DNA of 64,000 bases from Holothuria scabra (lineage: Eukaryota > Echinodermata > Holothuroidea > Aspidochirotida > Holothuriidae): assembly GCA_037179385.1 (NCBI GenBank), contig CM074193.1, positions 36,668,846 through 36,732,845 of the forward strand. The letters run 5' to 3'. The first letter of the stretch is position 1. The number at the start of each line of letters is the position of its first letter. A program made the position numbers and the translations under genes. Positions 11,330 through 26,100 of the stretch are shown here, in pieces. The notes below the pieces were generated by a model that was not told the DNA's origin, did not search any database, and saw only the letters and a list, made by a program, of their open reading frames with translations.

Positions 11330-13289
11330 CAGTGGCGTAACCAGAAGGGGGCAGGGGCTGGAGGCCCCTCGTGAAATGCTTTCCCACCCCCGCTTAGCCC
11401 CCCCCCCAATGAAATTAGTAGGTCTAAAAAAATGAATGAAAATGGGTAGGCGGTGGCATCACGTGATACTACGTATCCAGTCCCTAATTGTCTCAGTTTT
11501 GAATTTTGATGCGTTCTTAACGGATATTCTGTCTTGTAATTAGTCTAAATTAGATAGGTAGCATCTTTGTGCTGTGGGGTGGGATTAAAGACCGGGGCCA
11601 CTTTGAAGAACTGCGGTTGGGTTTCAGAAGGGGAGAAACTTCTTGCAAAGTCTCAGAAGTGTCGAATCAAGTGTAAAGCTTAAAAGGCCGAGGTAAAACT
11701 GCCAATTGTGTCTGAATTCGGAACAAAAACCAAGCACTTTTCAATAACCTCTCCGATATGGATCTCTATATCGGATAAATATAATATAAAATAGCTCTAT
11801 GTTGGGATGACAGTTTATAGCTATAGCCCGCCCTTTAATCAGAACATCGAGCCTCATAGTCCTCAAAGGACAATTTAAAACAATGAGGATACGATAAACT
11901 TTGTACAAAAACCAAAGAGCTAAAACAAAACCTGTAGTGCTAAGGCACTAGCACTAGGGCCGACATCACCGGTCATAGCCTTTGAGCACCCAAACTAAAT
12001 AATACCTAGATTATTCTAGGCTTAAAAGCGACGGTGAACTGGAAACAACTCACGAGGAGAATGAAGATTGTTTCCTCGATTCTCTCATACCCGCGATCTA
12101 AAAGGGGAAATATTCTATCGAATTAAGATCAGGACAAACTAAAAGTCCAACTACTGATGAAGCTCAACATCTTAACACCAAGAGCAGAAACCTGTCATGT
12201 TTTGAAAACCTGTGAGCAGTATACTTCAAAGTATCTGCGGTCTTAAATCCCTCCCCACAGTACAAAGAAGCTACCTGTTTAATTACAAGACAGAATATCC
12301 GGTAGGAACTCATAAAAATTCAAACTTGAAACAAGGGACTGCATGCATAGTATCAGATAATGCCACCGTCTCTCCATTATCATTCATTTATTGAACAGGT
12401 TCGTCTCCAAACACAAGAACTTGACAATTAACTTGTGTTAGGCTAGCGGCGTAGCCACATCTTTTATACATGTATGTGGGCTGCGTGGGGTAGGGTGGGA
12501 GTAGAAGTTTTATAAATGAGTGAAGATATTGTACAGCAGTTACTGAAATCTTCTTGCTTTTTATTCCTACTAATATATTTTTCTTAAAACAGAAAGAAAT
12601 AGCCCTAGTTTAGTTACTGAAGAAAAGTCAAGACCAAATATAAGAGAGTAAAAGCAAACAATTGAATTTAAAAGCAAGCAAATCGTTAAGGTCCCCGTAC
12701 AATACCATTTATGGTAGGAAGAATGGAAAATCGTGATTCTGATTAGGCATAAATCAAACTTTATACAAATCATAAATAAAAAAGCATGAGTCATTTAATT
12801 GAGAAATTTTGCATGTGCTTTTCTTGAAATGTGTATGATTAATTAAACATAGCTCATGTGCTGGTTTTAGATTTTCACAGTTTAAATTAAGGCATGGTAT
12901 GACTATTTCCACAGTACAAAGCAGTATAAAATGGTCAACTTGTGCAATAAACAGAGGAACAAGCGACGCTTTGACGCATCAGAGAACCTTTTCGGCCAAC
13001 CTATTCAGACTCTTGCAGGTTTCTCGTTGGCATAAAGGAAACATTCATAGTGGAAGTATAAATTTCCAAACCTGTATTTCAAACACTAAGGGATATTAAG
13101 CTGAAATTCACAGGGCCAATGACACTGGGAAGTGTCATTTCCGACAATCTGAGAGGCTTTTTAGCCAAACATTTCTCTTCACGCTACGCGCCAACTGGTG
13201 GTGGCGCTCCGCTTAGATAGTGTTATTCTCCCCCATATCAAACCACCCCCCCCCCCCCCACCAAATGAAAACGTCTGTTTACGCCACTG
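11330..13289. mobile_element. Candidate 1.96-kb element with CAGTGGCGTAA ends
   Basis: The left end CAGTGGCGTAACCAG (11330-11344) and the reverse complement of the right end (13275-13289) agree at 14 of 15 bases. Flanks TCAAAATA and GTTAAATA share their last five bases, a poor 8-bp duplication. A G/C-tract stretch lies just inside each end (after 11345; 14 C at 13246-13259). The interior has a CpG-richer block at 11.8-12.2 kb but no open frame with a recognised transposase domain. It could also be two solo fragments facing each other. Confidence 0.45.
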
Positions 13290-13794
13290 GTTAAATACAA
13301 AACTGAAAGTGGCCTCCGTAAAATATATTTTTTCATGATAATTTTACCGCATTCAAAATTGCTTAAAATTGATGGAAAGAACAATGTACATTTAAAACGT
13401 CGATTATATTTTTTAAATTTTTCTATGTTTCCTGATTTCCGGCACTAATTTGGCGCGTCAACAATGCATGATGCAATTACATCCGCTTACCCACTCATGC
13501 ATAGCCTAGTTAAATTTTCAATACGTAGGCTAGTGTTTCATCATTGCCAACCAAAATGAACCCACGCGGCGCGAATACATTACACACTATGATCATCTCC
13601 CACATACAAATTGCCTCCCTCTTTCAGTGCAAAAACAGTCCTAGAGCAGAACATGATTTTACTCCACCACCATAAGACTTATTTCCGTATTTGAACACCT
13701 GTAGGCAAATTTTTCACACTTTTCATGGTACGATCCACCACTGTTACAGACAGTTTACTGTTTTGCACACTCATTCTAGTCAATGACAACAGTA
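13290..13794. other. Upstream spacer before the promoter
   Basis: AT-rich. No gene or repeat recognised. Confidence 0.4.
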
Positions 13795-14134
13795 ATAAGT
13801 TTGGCACCGGCCGGTGAGGGCGGGAAAACGACGACGCCCACCTACGTCACGTTCCTTATTTGGTATGTGACCGGCGACCGCAATGAACTAATTTCCATAT
13901 GAATGAGCTAACGGCAGACTGTTACTGCACAGTACAGTAGTATGTACGTATTTACATTGCGCGCGACATAATAACGTACACGTACATTCTTCAGTTGTCC
14001 TTTTCGGGTCGCGAGCTAGCTAGCTAGACGATCGAAACCATAACATTGGAAATCCAACGTTACTACGAATTCTCACGCGATAGGCAATCTCCATCGCCGA
14101 ATTTGGGAACTATTTCATATTTAAGACGAAGAAA
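13795..14134 (+). promoter_or_regulatory. CpG-dense promoter and 5' UTR of the ARH-like gene
   Basis: CG dinucleotides are visibly dense here compared with the surrounding AT-rich DNA, as expected for an unmethylated promoter. A GGGCGGGAAAA box (13818-13828, Sp1/E2F-like) and a TACGTCA half-CRE (13843-13849) lie upstream of the start. A further TGACGTCG lies just inside intron 1 (14295-14302). No clear TATA box is visible. The transcription start cannot be fixed from sequence alone. Confidence 0.5.
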
Positions 14135-14171
14135 ATGATGAAAGTTCGACGCAAGAGCAACCGAAGACGGA
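14135..14171 (+). CDS. LDLRAP1: Exon 1 coding part: basic N-terminus of the ARH-like adaptor
   Basis: Encodes MMKVRRKSNRRR plus the first base of codon 13. An in-frame TAG at 14081-14083 lies upstream with no in-frame ATG in between, so translation starts at 14135 or at the second, adjacent ATG at 14138. Position -3 is A, a fair initiation context. The donor is A|GTAAGT at 14171/14172. The phase (one base over) matches the two-base start of the exon at 42559, which is the main reason to join them across 28 kb. A short basic N-terminus before the PTB also fits ARH. An alternative first exon elsewhere in intron 1 is not excluded. Confidence 0.68.
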
Positions 14172-17100
14172 GTAAGTACTTACGTTGTGTTTGGGAAAAG
14201 AAATTATGGTATTTTCAAGCCGATTCCTTGTGAAATGGAAGAATTTTGTGCTTTGTTTTGATTCCACACCGTGGCACGTTATCACGCCATGTGATGACGT
14301 CGTGTGTGAGCGTGTGTTTTCATTGGCGTAATGTCACCTGCCCTAACCATGCGATAATTTGGGATGGGAAAGGTTGTGTTTAAACGAGTGAATAGTGTAA
14401 ATAGCGTGATGTTAAATAAGTTAAATAAAACCCTGATCAGAAGCAGCACATATTGCTCATAAAATTGAAGACCTTCATTGTACTAGAAGATAAAAATTTA
14501 AGGTGCAAATAGCCCAGATAAATCGGAACAATCGTAGGCTATACTCATCATACTCACGTAGCCAACAAGAAGGCAGACCAAATCTGTAGAAGCCTAGCCT
14601 AGGCCTAGGCCGGATTGGAGTGGAGACAAGTGCAAATACACACTACACAGTGACAAGACAGGGCAGTAATCTTACTTGGCTTAAGCTGTTACTATTACTG
14701 ACAAGGCTTACACATTGAAAGGCCATGACAATTACATGTGAATTTGTAACATGATACAAAATTAGGCCTAGCCTAATTTAGAATCTGTGTCTGAAATTGA
14801 CACCTTAATGCAGTTACTCACATGGGCAGGAGAGGTCGCTGTAATTTATTTTGAAACAGCAAATTTTCACAATCCTAAGGCCTTATTTCTTTCTTCTCAT
14901 CCAAGTACATTTCATTAAATAGCATACCTCCATTTGAGGGTTTTTTGTTGGCCTGAATTTAAACACCCAAACATGATGATTTAAATGGTGTGCATGGCAT
15001 GACCTTATAGAAGGCAACTCTAATAAAGGTTTAATTCACCTTAAAATAGTGAGAACAGAGAAGGGGTTTGTTTGTACCTGCAAATCTTTTGGCCAACTTT
15101 AATTTTATTTGGGAGCCATAAAGTTCTATAGTGATTTCCAAACTAAAGATACACTATTGTGGTAGTTGTATGAAGACTCATTGGATGGAAGCAAGAAATT
15201 CAGAAGTGGCCTTATTAATTGGTCTTGGCACAGTATAGTGGACCTATATCAAATAACCGGTATAACTTTGAGGTTGTGAATTACATTATGTGGACTTGAA
15301 GCATGCTTCTCTTAGGCAAAACAATAAGACCTCAGTTTAGCATTAAATCCACTTTTATTAAAATCCAAATCAAGCTCCTGAAAAGATCAAAGGAGGATGA
15401 GGAATTTGTGACCATACTTTACTGAATGCTTGAAGGGCAAGAGCATTTGCCCAAAATTTAATTTTGAAGAAACAGCTGAATCCCACAATTTTCTTCTGAT
15501 TTCTTTTCAGAGTATCTCTTGTAATATTTTAACAATGTTGCATATTGAAGGGTAACCAAGAAGTAATTCCCCATCAATTTCACATTTGAGAAGACCTGTC
15601 TTCTACATTATGGACTGTAATTCTTGCAAATGTTCTTGATTAATGTGCTGTGGCCAAAGCTTGGCATCACTTTAAATAAAAATATAGTGTCACTCTATGA
15701 ACCCTTTAAGAGTATATCCTACAAACAAATAACTGTTTTATGAGAGAGTGCTTAACAGTTAAGTCAGTTTTCAAACATTCATGACCAGACACTTTTTCAA
15801 ATAATGTACAGAACCGTTACAAGTCAGGACACAAGAAAATTCAAAATTTTGATATTTTCTGTGACTTTTGGACTTGAAACTTGACTTGTTATGCTAGCAA
15901 TAAGCTTTTTATGTGATAGTGACCTTTGAAACTCTCATTAAGTTAACGATATCAACTCAATGAGTCTCTTTAAGAGTTCCATGGCAAAAGTCATGAGTGG
16001 AGATTCCTCAGAGGTTTGGGGCATCCCCCAGTATCTGAGAAATTGACCATTGACTTTAAAATCTTTCAGTGTCCAATTTGCCTAAAGTTATGTACAGGCT
16101 TGGGGCGATTACATCTCAATGTAATCAATTACGATTGCGATTACTTTATATTTTACGATTGCAATTATGATTACGATTACAGCTAAAATTAAAAGTAATT
16201 GATTATGATTGCGATTACATCGCAATGTAATCATGATTGCAGTCGTGATTACATTTTCTTTCCGCATAGACAATGTTGTACTGTAGGCCAAAACAATCCA
16301 GTGCCAACAACTAGAAAAAAAGGTCATGGACATTGCTCTAGATAAGCCTGGAGAGAACCAGGTCCTCCCAAAGTAGAGATTATTGAACCCATGCACTTCT
16401 CACACAGCTTAAGCTGGAACATCCAAGAAAGAGGGACAATTAAAATCTGTCATTCCAACAGAAAAAGCACTGAAACAATTGTTTAGTAACTTTACTTCTT
16501 TGTTCAATTCAACTTCAATGTAATCAGAAATGAAAGCAAGATTGTGATTACTTTGCCATTGTAATCGATTACGATTGCGATTACTTTGAGATTTTCACAA
16601 AAGTAATCGATTGCTATTACAACTACTTCAAAATGTGTAATCGATTGCAATCAATTATGATTACTGATTACGATTACCCCAAGTCTGGTTACATATAAAT
16701 CTCCCATCAATTTATCTTCTGTTTGGTGTATGACGCATTATAATTCAAGAACAGTTTTAAATTTTAGGAAATGTTGTGCACAGCTAACCTACTGGTAAAT
16801 ATTGCTTAAATCCTATTGTACCATATGTTGCCATGATAGCCATGTTCAGTAGATCAATCATATCCAAGTCAGCATAATGACAAACTTTTTGCATGTTTGT
16901 TAGAAAAAAGAAATTCACATTCTATTCAAAATTAATATTAAGTACTTGGACTCTTGTAAAGTGTTTCTTAGCACCAATTGTCTTTCCTCCTTTTTTATTT
17001 GCATAAAAAAGGCAGTGCATGTTTTCCTTGCTGCATTGCCAGTGCTTGTGCTTTAAACAGGGTATCACCTGCCCAATTTTAGTGCTGGTTAGATTTCTGA

Positions 17101-20100
17101 TCTGACAATGTGTCTCCATCACAGACTTCCTACACATGGACAGAGCATCAACATGGTACATTTTCCTTACCGTAGGTGTGAGGAAAAGCGCACCAAGATG
17201 GCTGTCTGCTATGGTTTTGTGTAATAGTTTGGACTTGCTCAAGTAAAGCAACAGATTTTGTAAGAAAGTTGAAATATTTTAAAAATAGATATTGCTTCTC
17301 ATTCGAGTTTTAAACTTTTGTTTAAAATTTTACAGAGTCCTCATCAAATCATACACATTATAGCTTTATAGCGGACATCTTGGTGCGCCTTTTTTGTTAC
17401 AGTCACGTTAGGGTGTTACATGCTCTGTCCATGAATATAGGAAGTCCGTGGTCTCCATGTGCTTATGTACAGAGCAATCCTACCGTTAGTACTGCCTTAC
17501 AGTAGGTGTACGCTAATGCCATAAATATCCCTGTATAACGAGTGGGTGTGCTCAGTGCTCAAAAAAGTGATGATTTGTGGGTATTTTAATTCATTAATTT
17601 GTGCCAAAAGTGATACAGTATTTTCAAAGTTTCTGCAATGTCATTTGTTCTCAGTGTGAATTTTGTAAGTTTTTTTTTTTTTCTGAAGTTGATCAATTTT
17701 GATCCATTCCAACTTATACAGTTTTAGCTCTGTGGCAGTTGACAATTGCCAGCACTTGCTGGTTAGGCACTGGTTATGCCTAACCAGCATGGTCACACAC
17801 CTACTGTAGCTAAAAATGGTTTGGTGATGTGACAAATTTCGATAGCCAAAATTCCAAGAAACTGCGGTTTTGAATTGTGAAAGACATGATCAGAAACCTG
17901 GATGCCTGCTGGTAGTATTAATTTCTTCAGCTGCTTCAGAACAAAAGCATGGGAAAACTGAAAAGAAAGCTATCTTCCAAGCATAAAAGTGTATGTTTTC
18001 TTCATTTCAGTGCATTTGCTTCCACTTGGATAGAGATTAAAATTTAGATTGCAGGGTATTAGATCGCAATTTTTAGTGTGCATAGGGGTGCACTGTTTGA
18101 GAATAATTGTGCTTTGCCTGATGGGAGCATCCTGTAAGCAGTTGTTGTAAATTTAAAATGATAGGCCTAATTAGGGTTAGGTAGTACCTTGAAAATATTG
18201 GTACTGGTATTGTAAAACACACAGAACTGGTTTTGGGGCAGAACCGGTTCTCATCTCGCAGGTAGGGAAGTCAGGTCGGAAGGAACCTGTAAGCCACACA
18301 TGGCCCCCATGTTATCCTGCACATTAATGCATCTGGGTGTTTGATTGGGTTAATTGCCATGCAGGAACCTCTGCTGTAAATGTTTGTACAGCTGAGGCCT
18401 AAATATTTTAATCATCCACACATTCTAACAATTATTTTTGTCATTGAATGTAATGAGTACTGGTAATTTCTTCAAGTACTGATATTTTCTCAAGAACTGG
18501 TATTAGTAACAAACCCAATATCTTCAGTATTTTCATTACCTGTACTTCTAGTACTGGTATTGAAGTCAGTACTGGTATTGAAGTCAGTAGCGGTATACCG
18601 CCCAACCCTAGGCCTAATATTAACAGACTTCTTCCAATTCTTTGTTCAACACATTAAATCACACTTCGTGGATTTAGACGGAATAGCAAGCTTTAGCCAT
18701 CTCAAGTTGATTACTCTTAATCCAGAGTTTATCTTTGTATTGTGAGTTCAATAAAATTAAAGGGGTTTGACCCCTTCAAAGATATTTTGCTCAAAATAGC
18801 AAGCTTGTTTAACAAAGGTAAAACATTTGCAGTTAAAGGGATAAATTTCACAGGGGGAAAGGTCTTTCTCCTGGGTAATATTGGCTAAAATGTCCTATAT
18901 TCTGGCAGCATCTGTATGATATGTTCAACTTTTTGAGAAACTTGCACTGTGCAAGAAATAATTGTGATCAGGGTTACAAGGTTCCCCCCTGACAGGCCTC
19001 AGTTTTTAGAATAATTTATGGGTGTCCTTCATTCGGGCAACCATTTCACCAATTTTAGTTGTCCACAAGGAAATTTGGTTGTCCTTAACATTTTTCTCAA
19101 AATGGCAAAATAGTATTATTGTGTTCATGTATTATTGGTCTTGAATAAAAAGATGTGAGGTTTAAAAGGCACAAAACACTTGGAAGTCTGAAATATTGTA
19201 TGGTGGAAAAAGCGAAGAGTTGATCAGTCATCAAGCAGTACACTTCTTTAATCTAAAAAAATTTGGTTGTCCGTAGGACAACCAACTTTTTAACTTTTGA
19301 TTCTTTATAAATATGAAATTTTAGTTGTAGCCCTGGCCCCACACCCCACACTGATTCTTGCTTACCCATATTCATTCTAAAATGAAACAATTCCAATTTC
19401 TGACCTTTGCAATTTCACACAATTTCCATAAATTAGCTAGGAATTTACCACCGAATTCTGAACTTGCCCAGGAAAATTACTCCCAAACAGAGTACTATTA
19501 CTGTTTCAATAAAAAAACTGAGAAAGGAAGACTGTTGGAAGTGCCTTTTTCTTCCATGTGGGCATCATGCCTTTGCCAAAATTTATGCTTTGTTGACAAT
19601 TGATTGTGGTGCAATGCTTAGATAGTCTGCAATGGGATTTGTGGCCCACCCAAAATTATCTTTAACATATACTTGTTACTGTTGCCTTGGACAACTTTAA
19701 TTTCATATGGATAAAATCACAGTTTTATTCTGCAAGACAACTAATACATAATGCACACATATCTGAATTCCATGTACGTTAGTTTGTAAAGTAGTTGTGT
19801 GAAAATGTGCAAAAAATATTTCGGACAACTTATTTCCTTGCAGACAACTAAAACTAGTGCAAGCGGTAGCCTGGCAGCCATGAAATTTTTTGAAAATCAA
19901 GGCCTGGGATTGCATGCCTAGATAAATAATGGGAATTTTTTTTATAAAAGTTTGATTCAACAGCACACACTATCACACTCACAAAGTTCCTGAGGAGTGT
20001 GATTTGTAGCACACTTGGAAAATCGAAAACTTACAGTAATGCCTGTGTTGGCTGCCGTAACAAAGTTTGCAAATGTGTAGTTGTGTTAAGACTTTGAAGG

Positions 20101-23100
20101 GAATTTTATCAAGTAATTGGGAATGTTATTTTGAATAAAGTATTCAGTTTCAGTTTTGATATCAAATTCAAAGAATCACTAAAAATAGCAAATTTCTTGA
20201 CACTGACTTCCTTTTTTTTACAACGATTACATTGCAGTGAATTTCCCCCAAGGAAGATGCTTGATATAGGTGGGGTGGACAGGTCTACCAGATGGAACTT
20301 AATTTGAGCAACAAAAAAAAAAAAACAAAATAAATAAAAATTAAGTAACAAATAAAAATATTCAAAGGAAATAACATCAACTCCTTACCCTGTATCTGAC
20401 AATTGGAAAAATGTTTGATTTAATTGGTTATGAAAGCATTTCTGTCTCAATTGGAATTTAAAAAATTGTGACTCAAAAGCTCAAAAAATTGAAACAGCTT
20501 TTTTAAGGAAAATGCAATCCCTGTGACAAGTTTGTTATAATTAGACGTGTAAAGGTTTCCTCAACTGGGGAAGGAGGATCACGTATAGGTCATTTGTCTC
20601 CATGGTCTTCATTTGCACGATGCAGTTAAAAGGCCCAATTATGAACATTTAGAGTTTAATCCCCAATCTCCCCCCCCCCCAGAAAAAAGTTATAGAGCTA
20701 CTATTTTTTTTTTTTTGAAAATACACCTATTTAAACTTTGAAGAGAGGAGATATATGTTGACGTAAAATGTGGCAACGTGGTAAAGTATCCAACAAGATA
20801 CAGACCAAAGACTCTAAAACTGGAACCTACTGAAGTTGTGAGTGATACTCTGGATTTAAGCATGGAAGTACTACGTGGAGCCAGTGAGTCACAACTGGAA
20901 AAATGGCTCGACTTGAACCAATAGGTTGGAAACTGGGCCAAAAAAAATCTCCATGTAATTAACTAAGCAACAAGAAACATGGCATGTTGCTGTTGTCTGA
21001 GTACATGTGCCCAAAAACAGAGTCAGTGAGATCAATTTGTTTCAAAGTTTGCAGGATAAAATTTCTTTGGAGACACCTAATTCCTCAAACTTGGTGACAA
21101 TGCCAAGTTATGTTTTGTTGCCAAAATGCCAAGATGATGTGCCAGCTAACAGCAGGGGGCGCTTTGTTTATCGTTAAAATATCAACTGGTGCTTTGTACA
21201 AATATCTTCATACTGGGAACAGTGTGCACAAAATCTGGCCATGTTGTCCCCCATATTTACTGTACAGGGTACAACACATTTTACACTTTTTCAAAGTCAG
21301 GACATACTGATACTGTACTTAACTGTTACAATGCAGCTAACTGTTTTTTTTTTTTCGAAGTGTCTTTGGGTTTGATGGGTTTAAGTACTTTAACAGGAGT
21401 GTGTGGAATTTATGGCACAGTGGGTCCTGTTTATTACTATTTTTTTTTATTTTCATTTGTGATGAATAAAAATGATTTACCACCCATTGTCAAAATATTC
21501 GAGGATAACAGGATATACTACAAATCTTGGCAAAGTGGTACAGTAGCTATGCCATGTGGCAATTAAACTTGGCAGGGATTTGCAACTTTGTTTGAAAAAC
21601 GTAATACAGTGCCAGAGACATTTTTGAACGGTATTTTAATGGTTTACTACTTTGAATTGGTTGGGGAGACTAACAAATTTAGCTGGCAAGTACCCTCAGT
21701 ATAGAGCTGCTCTGCTACACTGCAAATCATAAATTTCTAATCTCAGAGAATGATAGATAATGAAACTAAATTACTAATAATGTAGTTATATTTTTAAAGG
21801 TGATAGACTTAAAAGTTTGGGCAAGAGAGGAAGAGTGTATTTGCACAGCACACGGAACTGATAAACCGCAATGTTTGTGTAACTGGGGGAGGGTAAATAA
21901 TTAAAATTTTGTGGATATCAAGTGCTTCATTGTAATTTCCATGTGGACTATTGAGTACAGAATTCTGTGGTGATTCGTGTTGCACTGTCAGTGTAAATGC
22001 ATACGTGTCTCTGTCTTAGCTTATATCTCTTGTAGATTCGTTGGCAGATGCCCATTTTCTTACGAAACAGGGTACTGCATCTCACATAATTTCCTTCCTG
22101 TCAATGCTTGAAATTGATGGTTAGTTTCTTCTGAAGGAAGCCAAGTGGCCAAGGAACACTATGAAACAGCAATCAAGTCCATTTTGGGCTCTTGGCGAAG
22201 TGGCCATGAAGATTTTGGTAGAACCTTCAACCAGGTGCTGTCTATCCAGGAGCAAGGATCATTGCCAGGGATTCTGCCAGAAACACAAAAAAGGGGGGAT
22301 TTATTACTGCTAAACCTCAAGTCCAAATTGATGCTGTCCTAGGCTAAAGTTATGAGTGGGTTCAGGGGGACAAAAGCTTGCTTCATGGCCACTGTAAAGT
22401 GCAATTTGAAGGTTTTAAAGGCCATTTATTTGTGTAAGTTCAAACATTGCTGCAAAAGTGTCATCTTTTAAGTAAGAAACCAAGATATTGACAATTTTCC
22501 AATTTTTATGGAAATGAAAAGGGGGGATTTTACCCACCTTCTTCTGAAAAGGAGGGAACAAATCCCCCCTTTCCCCCTCTGACGGAAACCCTGCCCCTTC
22601 CCACTATCCATGATCACTATGTTATACTTGCAAAGTTGCAAACAAGGGACAGAATGTCATTTGGCCCACTAAGGCAGTTTAGGGCACTCTTTATTGATTT
22701 GGGAAAAATGCAAGCTGCAAAATTTTGCTATATTTTCTTAATGGGTAGTGTTCAGTCTACTATTCACTACCAATCCTGCTGCAGGACTTCAATTTTATGT
22801 GATTTTCCCCATCTGACAGACCCATGTAAATGAACTCCCAGTCAAGTCCTTTAACCACATTCCAAGACTATGAGGTGGAAGAGGTTTTGAGCCACAAAGG
22901 TTTAGTTTGCAATTAATTAGCATTTTGGTAAATTTGTAAACTTCAGAAATAAAAATTGGAGTACAGTCAAAGATCCCACAAGAAACACAAAAAAAGGGGG
23001 GGGGTTTATACTGCTTAATCCCAAGTCCACATTGGTGCTGTCCTAGGCTAAAGTTACAGGTGGGTTCAGGAGGATAAGCTTGCTTCAAGACCCCTGTACG

Positions 23101-26100
23101 GTACAATTGGAAGGGTTTTAAAGGCTATTTATTTGTGTAAGTTTAAACTTTGGTGTAAAACTGCCCTCTTTATAAGAAGGAAAACAAGATAAATTGACAA
23201 TTTTCTAATTTTTATCGAAATGAAGGGGAGGTGGGGATTTGACCCACCTTCTTTCGGAAAGTGGGACAAGGAAGGGGGAACAAATCTTTTCTCTCACCCC
23301 TCTGGCAGAAATAATGACAGTGCCAGTACATTTATGTTCATGAGCATAGCTGCAGATGTCAAAGAGGTGGATGGACTGTCTTATGACAGTTTTATTCAGC
23401 ATAGGAGATAGAAGATATTTACAGGGAAAATAATGCAGTCATCCCAATTTAGTCTAGTAGCCTATCCTGTTTCAGGATTGGTGCATAAGAAACATGTGAC
23501 AATGCCTTCCTACTGTTGTGAAGTTTTTGAGGAGTAACTCATTGCTTTAACCTACTGTACATGTATAAAATCAAAGGTACAAGGAAGAGAATAAAAAGGA
23601 GATGTTAGGAAGTTGTAAAGCTGTTTCAAAAAATGTTTAGGGTAATTGCTCATGCCGTATTTACTATAAATCATCATAATCATGTGACAAAACTATGATT
23701 GACAGTTATAGCTAAGCACTTAATTTGATTTCCCTCTCAAATACAGCTGTACATGATTGCGTGAGAGGGTGGGAACATATTTTCTGCAAATTAATGTTCA
23801 CGAATAGACCGTCTTCATGTACTGCAGGAGTAATCACATGTAATTTGTGAAATGGGAGTAGCCCTAAATATTACTGAAGGTTATAACCTCACAACTTGAT
23901 AGTAGGGTGTATACTGAGTTCATTGAGAGCTTTCCAAATAATAGGTTGTCAAGCAATGGAGAGGCATTGGACTGTGAAGTCAGTAGAATAGAATGGAATT
24001 CCATTGACTGTATAACAACAAAAAATTTTGCTGTCTCACATATTAACCAGCATTCCAGAGATTCCACAAAAACCACCAAGAGGAAGTACTCACTTCATAG
24101 TAGTTTACATTTTGAATGTTAGGAGTGGTTGTCAAGGCAACCTGATAAATGGATTTTTTACAGTTTATATCTTTATGTGTTGTCCACATTAAAGGGAAAT
24201 CGTTTAAAATGTTCCAACAAAGAGTACAAAGAAAATGCCTCAGGCACTATCCAACAATTCAATCTTAACTCATAAACCCCAGCAATAGCTACATCTGTTC
24301 AAAATACCATGTGCAAGCAAAGCCATGGATGCTGCATCATTTGAAATGTTGAAAGTTTGGGAGAAAAAATCGTTCTTGAGCATTTGAGCATCAAGCAACT
24401 AAATTGCTATCCGTGGGAAACTTACTCCTTGAAAAGAAGGCTACCATACTGCTTTATATTTTAAAAACTATCACTCTGTGTCAACAAATATTATTGAATT
24501 TTTCTTGCAAAACAAATTAACACAGCATTTCCCTTTATTAAAACAGGGAGGATGACAGCTCTCTGTTTTATCTTTCCCGTTAAAGGGAAATTTGCCCCAG
24601 TTTCCCTAAGCTGGTTTAATAGTCTCTCATGTTCATGATTGGCTCTTGAGAATCTTGCTACAATATTTTTTCACTAAATTATAAAACTTACACCCCATAC
24701 ATTACACGCACACAAGGATATCGGCAAGCGTTGTCATTCTCATAGGGTTTATCATGAACATGCACACAGTCAAACATGCTAATATGCTAATATATGTCAT
24801 AGTATTTATACACCATAGCCCCACTTTTGTTGCTAATTTGGCACTATATTAGTTCAATGTATTACTATTATTTACACACATGCACCATCAAACATGCTGA
24901 TACATGTAGTAGCATACTGTAAGCAAGAAAAAGCACCCAGAAGTAATGGATAAACTGCCATTTACAGAAATTTTACAGACTAATGATAAGATTGCAGTAT
25001 GCATTTTAATGTCAGCAGATACTGCTATTTCAGGGTTCTAGTCTGGCCATTCAAACTGGGTGCTGCACCCAGTTTGAATTTACTTTCTTAAAGGCATATT
25101 TTCATCATCCCAAACAGTTCCAATTCTCCCAACCTACTTACTTCTAGCCCCTCCCACATTTATCTAAAACTCATCTTTATCCAGACACAATCCTTGTTTA
25201 TTGCTTCATGGCTTGTCCCAGTGGCCATACAAGTCCATAATGTGTAATCAAGACACTCCCAATGCCCATGCTGTGTAATTTAGCTATGATGCATTGTTTG
25301 AATGTGATGCCCATCAAAGAGCTGTACCACTGGAGAGTTTTGATATATGTATACTGAAACTGTAGTTTGGGGTGACGAATGACTGCCTTTAAGTCAGCAC
25401 CCAGTTTGAAATTTCACCACTCAGTTTGAATCTCTCTGCCCAGTTTGAATTTCATCACACTCAAACTCTAAACATAGGCTACACAGTATCAGACACATAA
25501 CATTCAATTGAATGATTGTACTAATAAATGGAAATCACCAAAAATCAGGCAACTGACTAGGCCTAACGTTACAGATGTCATTAAGATCTTAAGATAGTTC
25601 AAAGTCATGTGCGAAAGATGCAATGTTGATTAACTCCTGCCTGGTTTGGTATTTTTTCTGGCTAGATCCCTGTGTTTATAAGCAGTCAGTTCAGCAATAA
25701 AGTAAACACTATTCATTGACTTTAAACAATGTTCACTGAATTAGGCCAAAAGGAATCTAGGCCTAAGTGTGTGGAGTTTGTTGCCTGCCTACATGTCAAC
25801 ATTGTCCATATGGGGTCTGCCAAAAGTGTAACTTCTCCTCCTGTGAAGAACACTGTACATACAGTAGCAGTACAGCTCATTAGGAATTTTCTCTGTTGGC
25901 AACCTTTGAAAGTAAGTAACTATACATAGGTGGAAACAAACTGATCGAAACAGGTATGCGACCTGTACTCTATGCATACAAATACAGTATGTTAATCAGT
26001 GTTTCAGGCCTTGAGTTTTAGATTTGCCAGATGTGCTACAAATGGCACTTCTTAAAAAAAAATAAGGAGTGTGCATGGGCGTCCACAGGTATGGGCAAGA

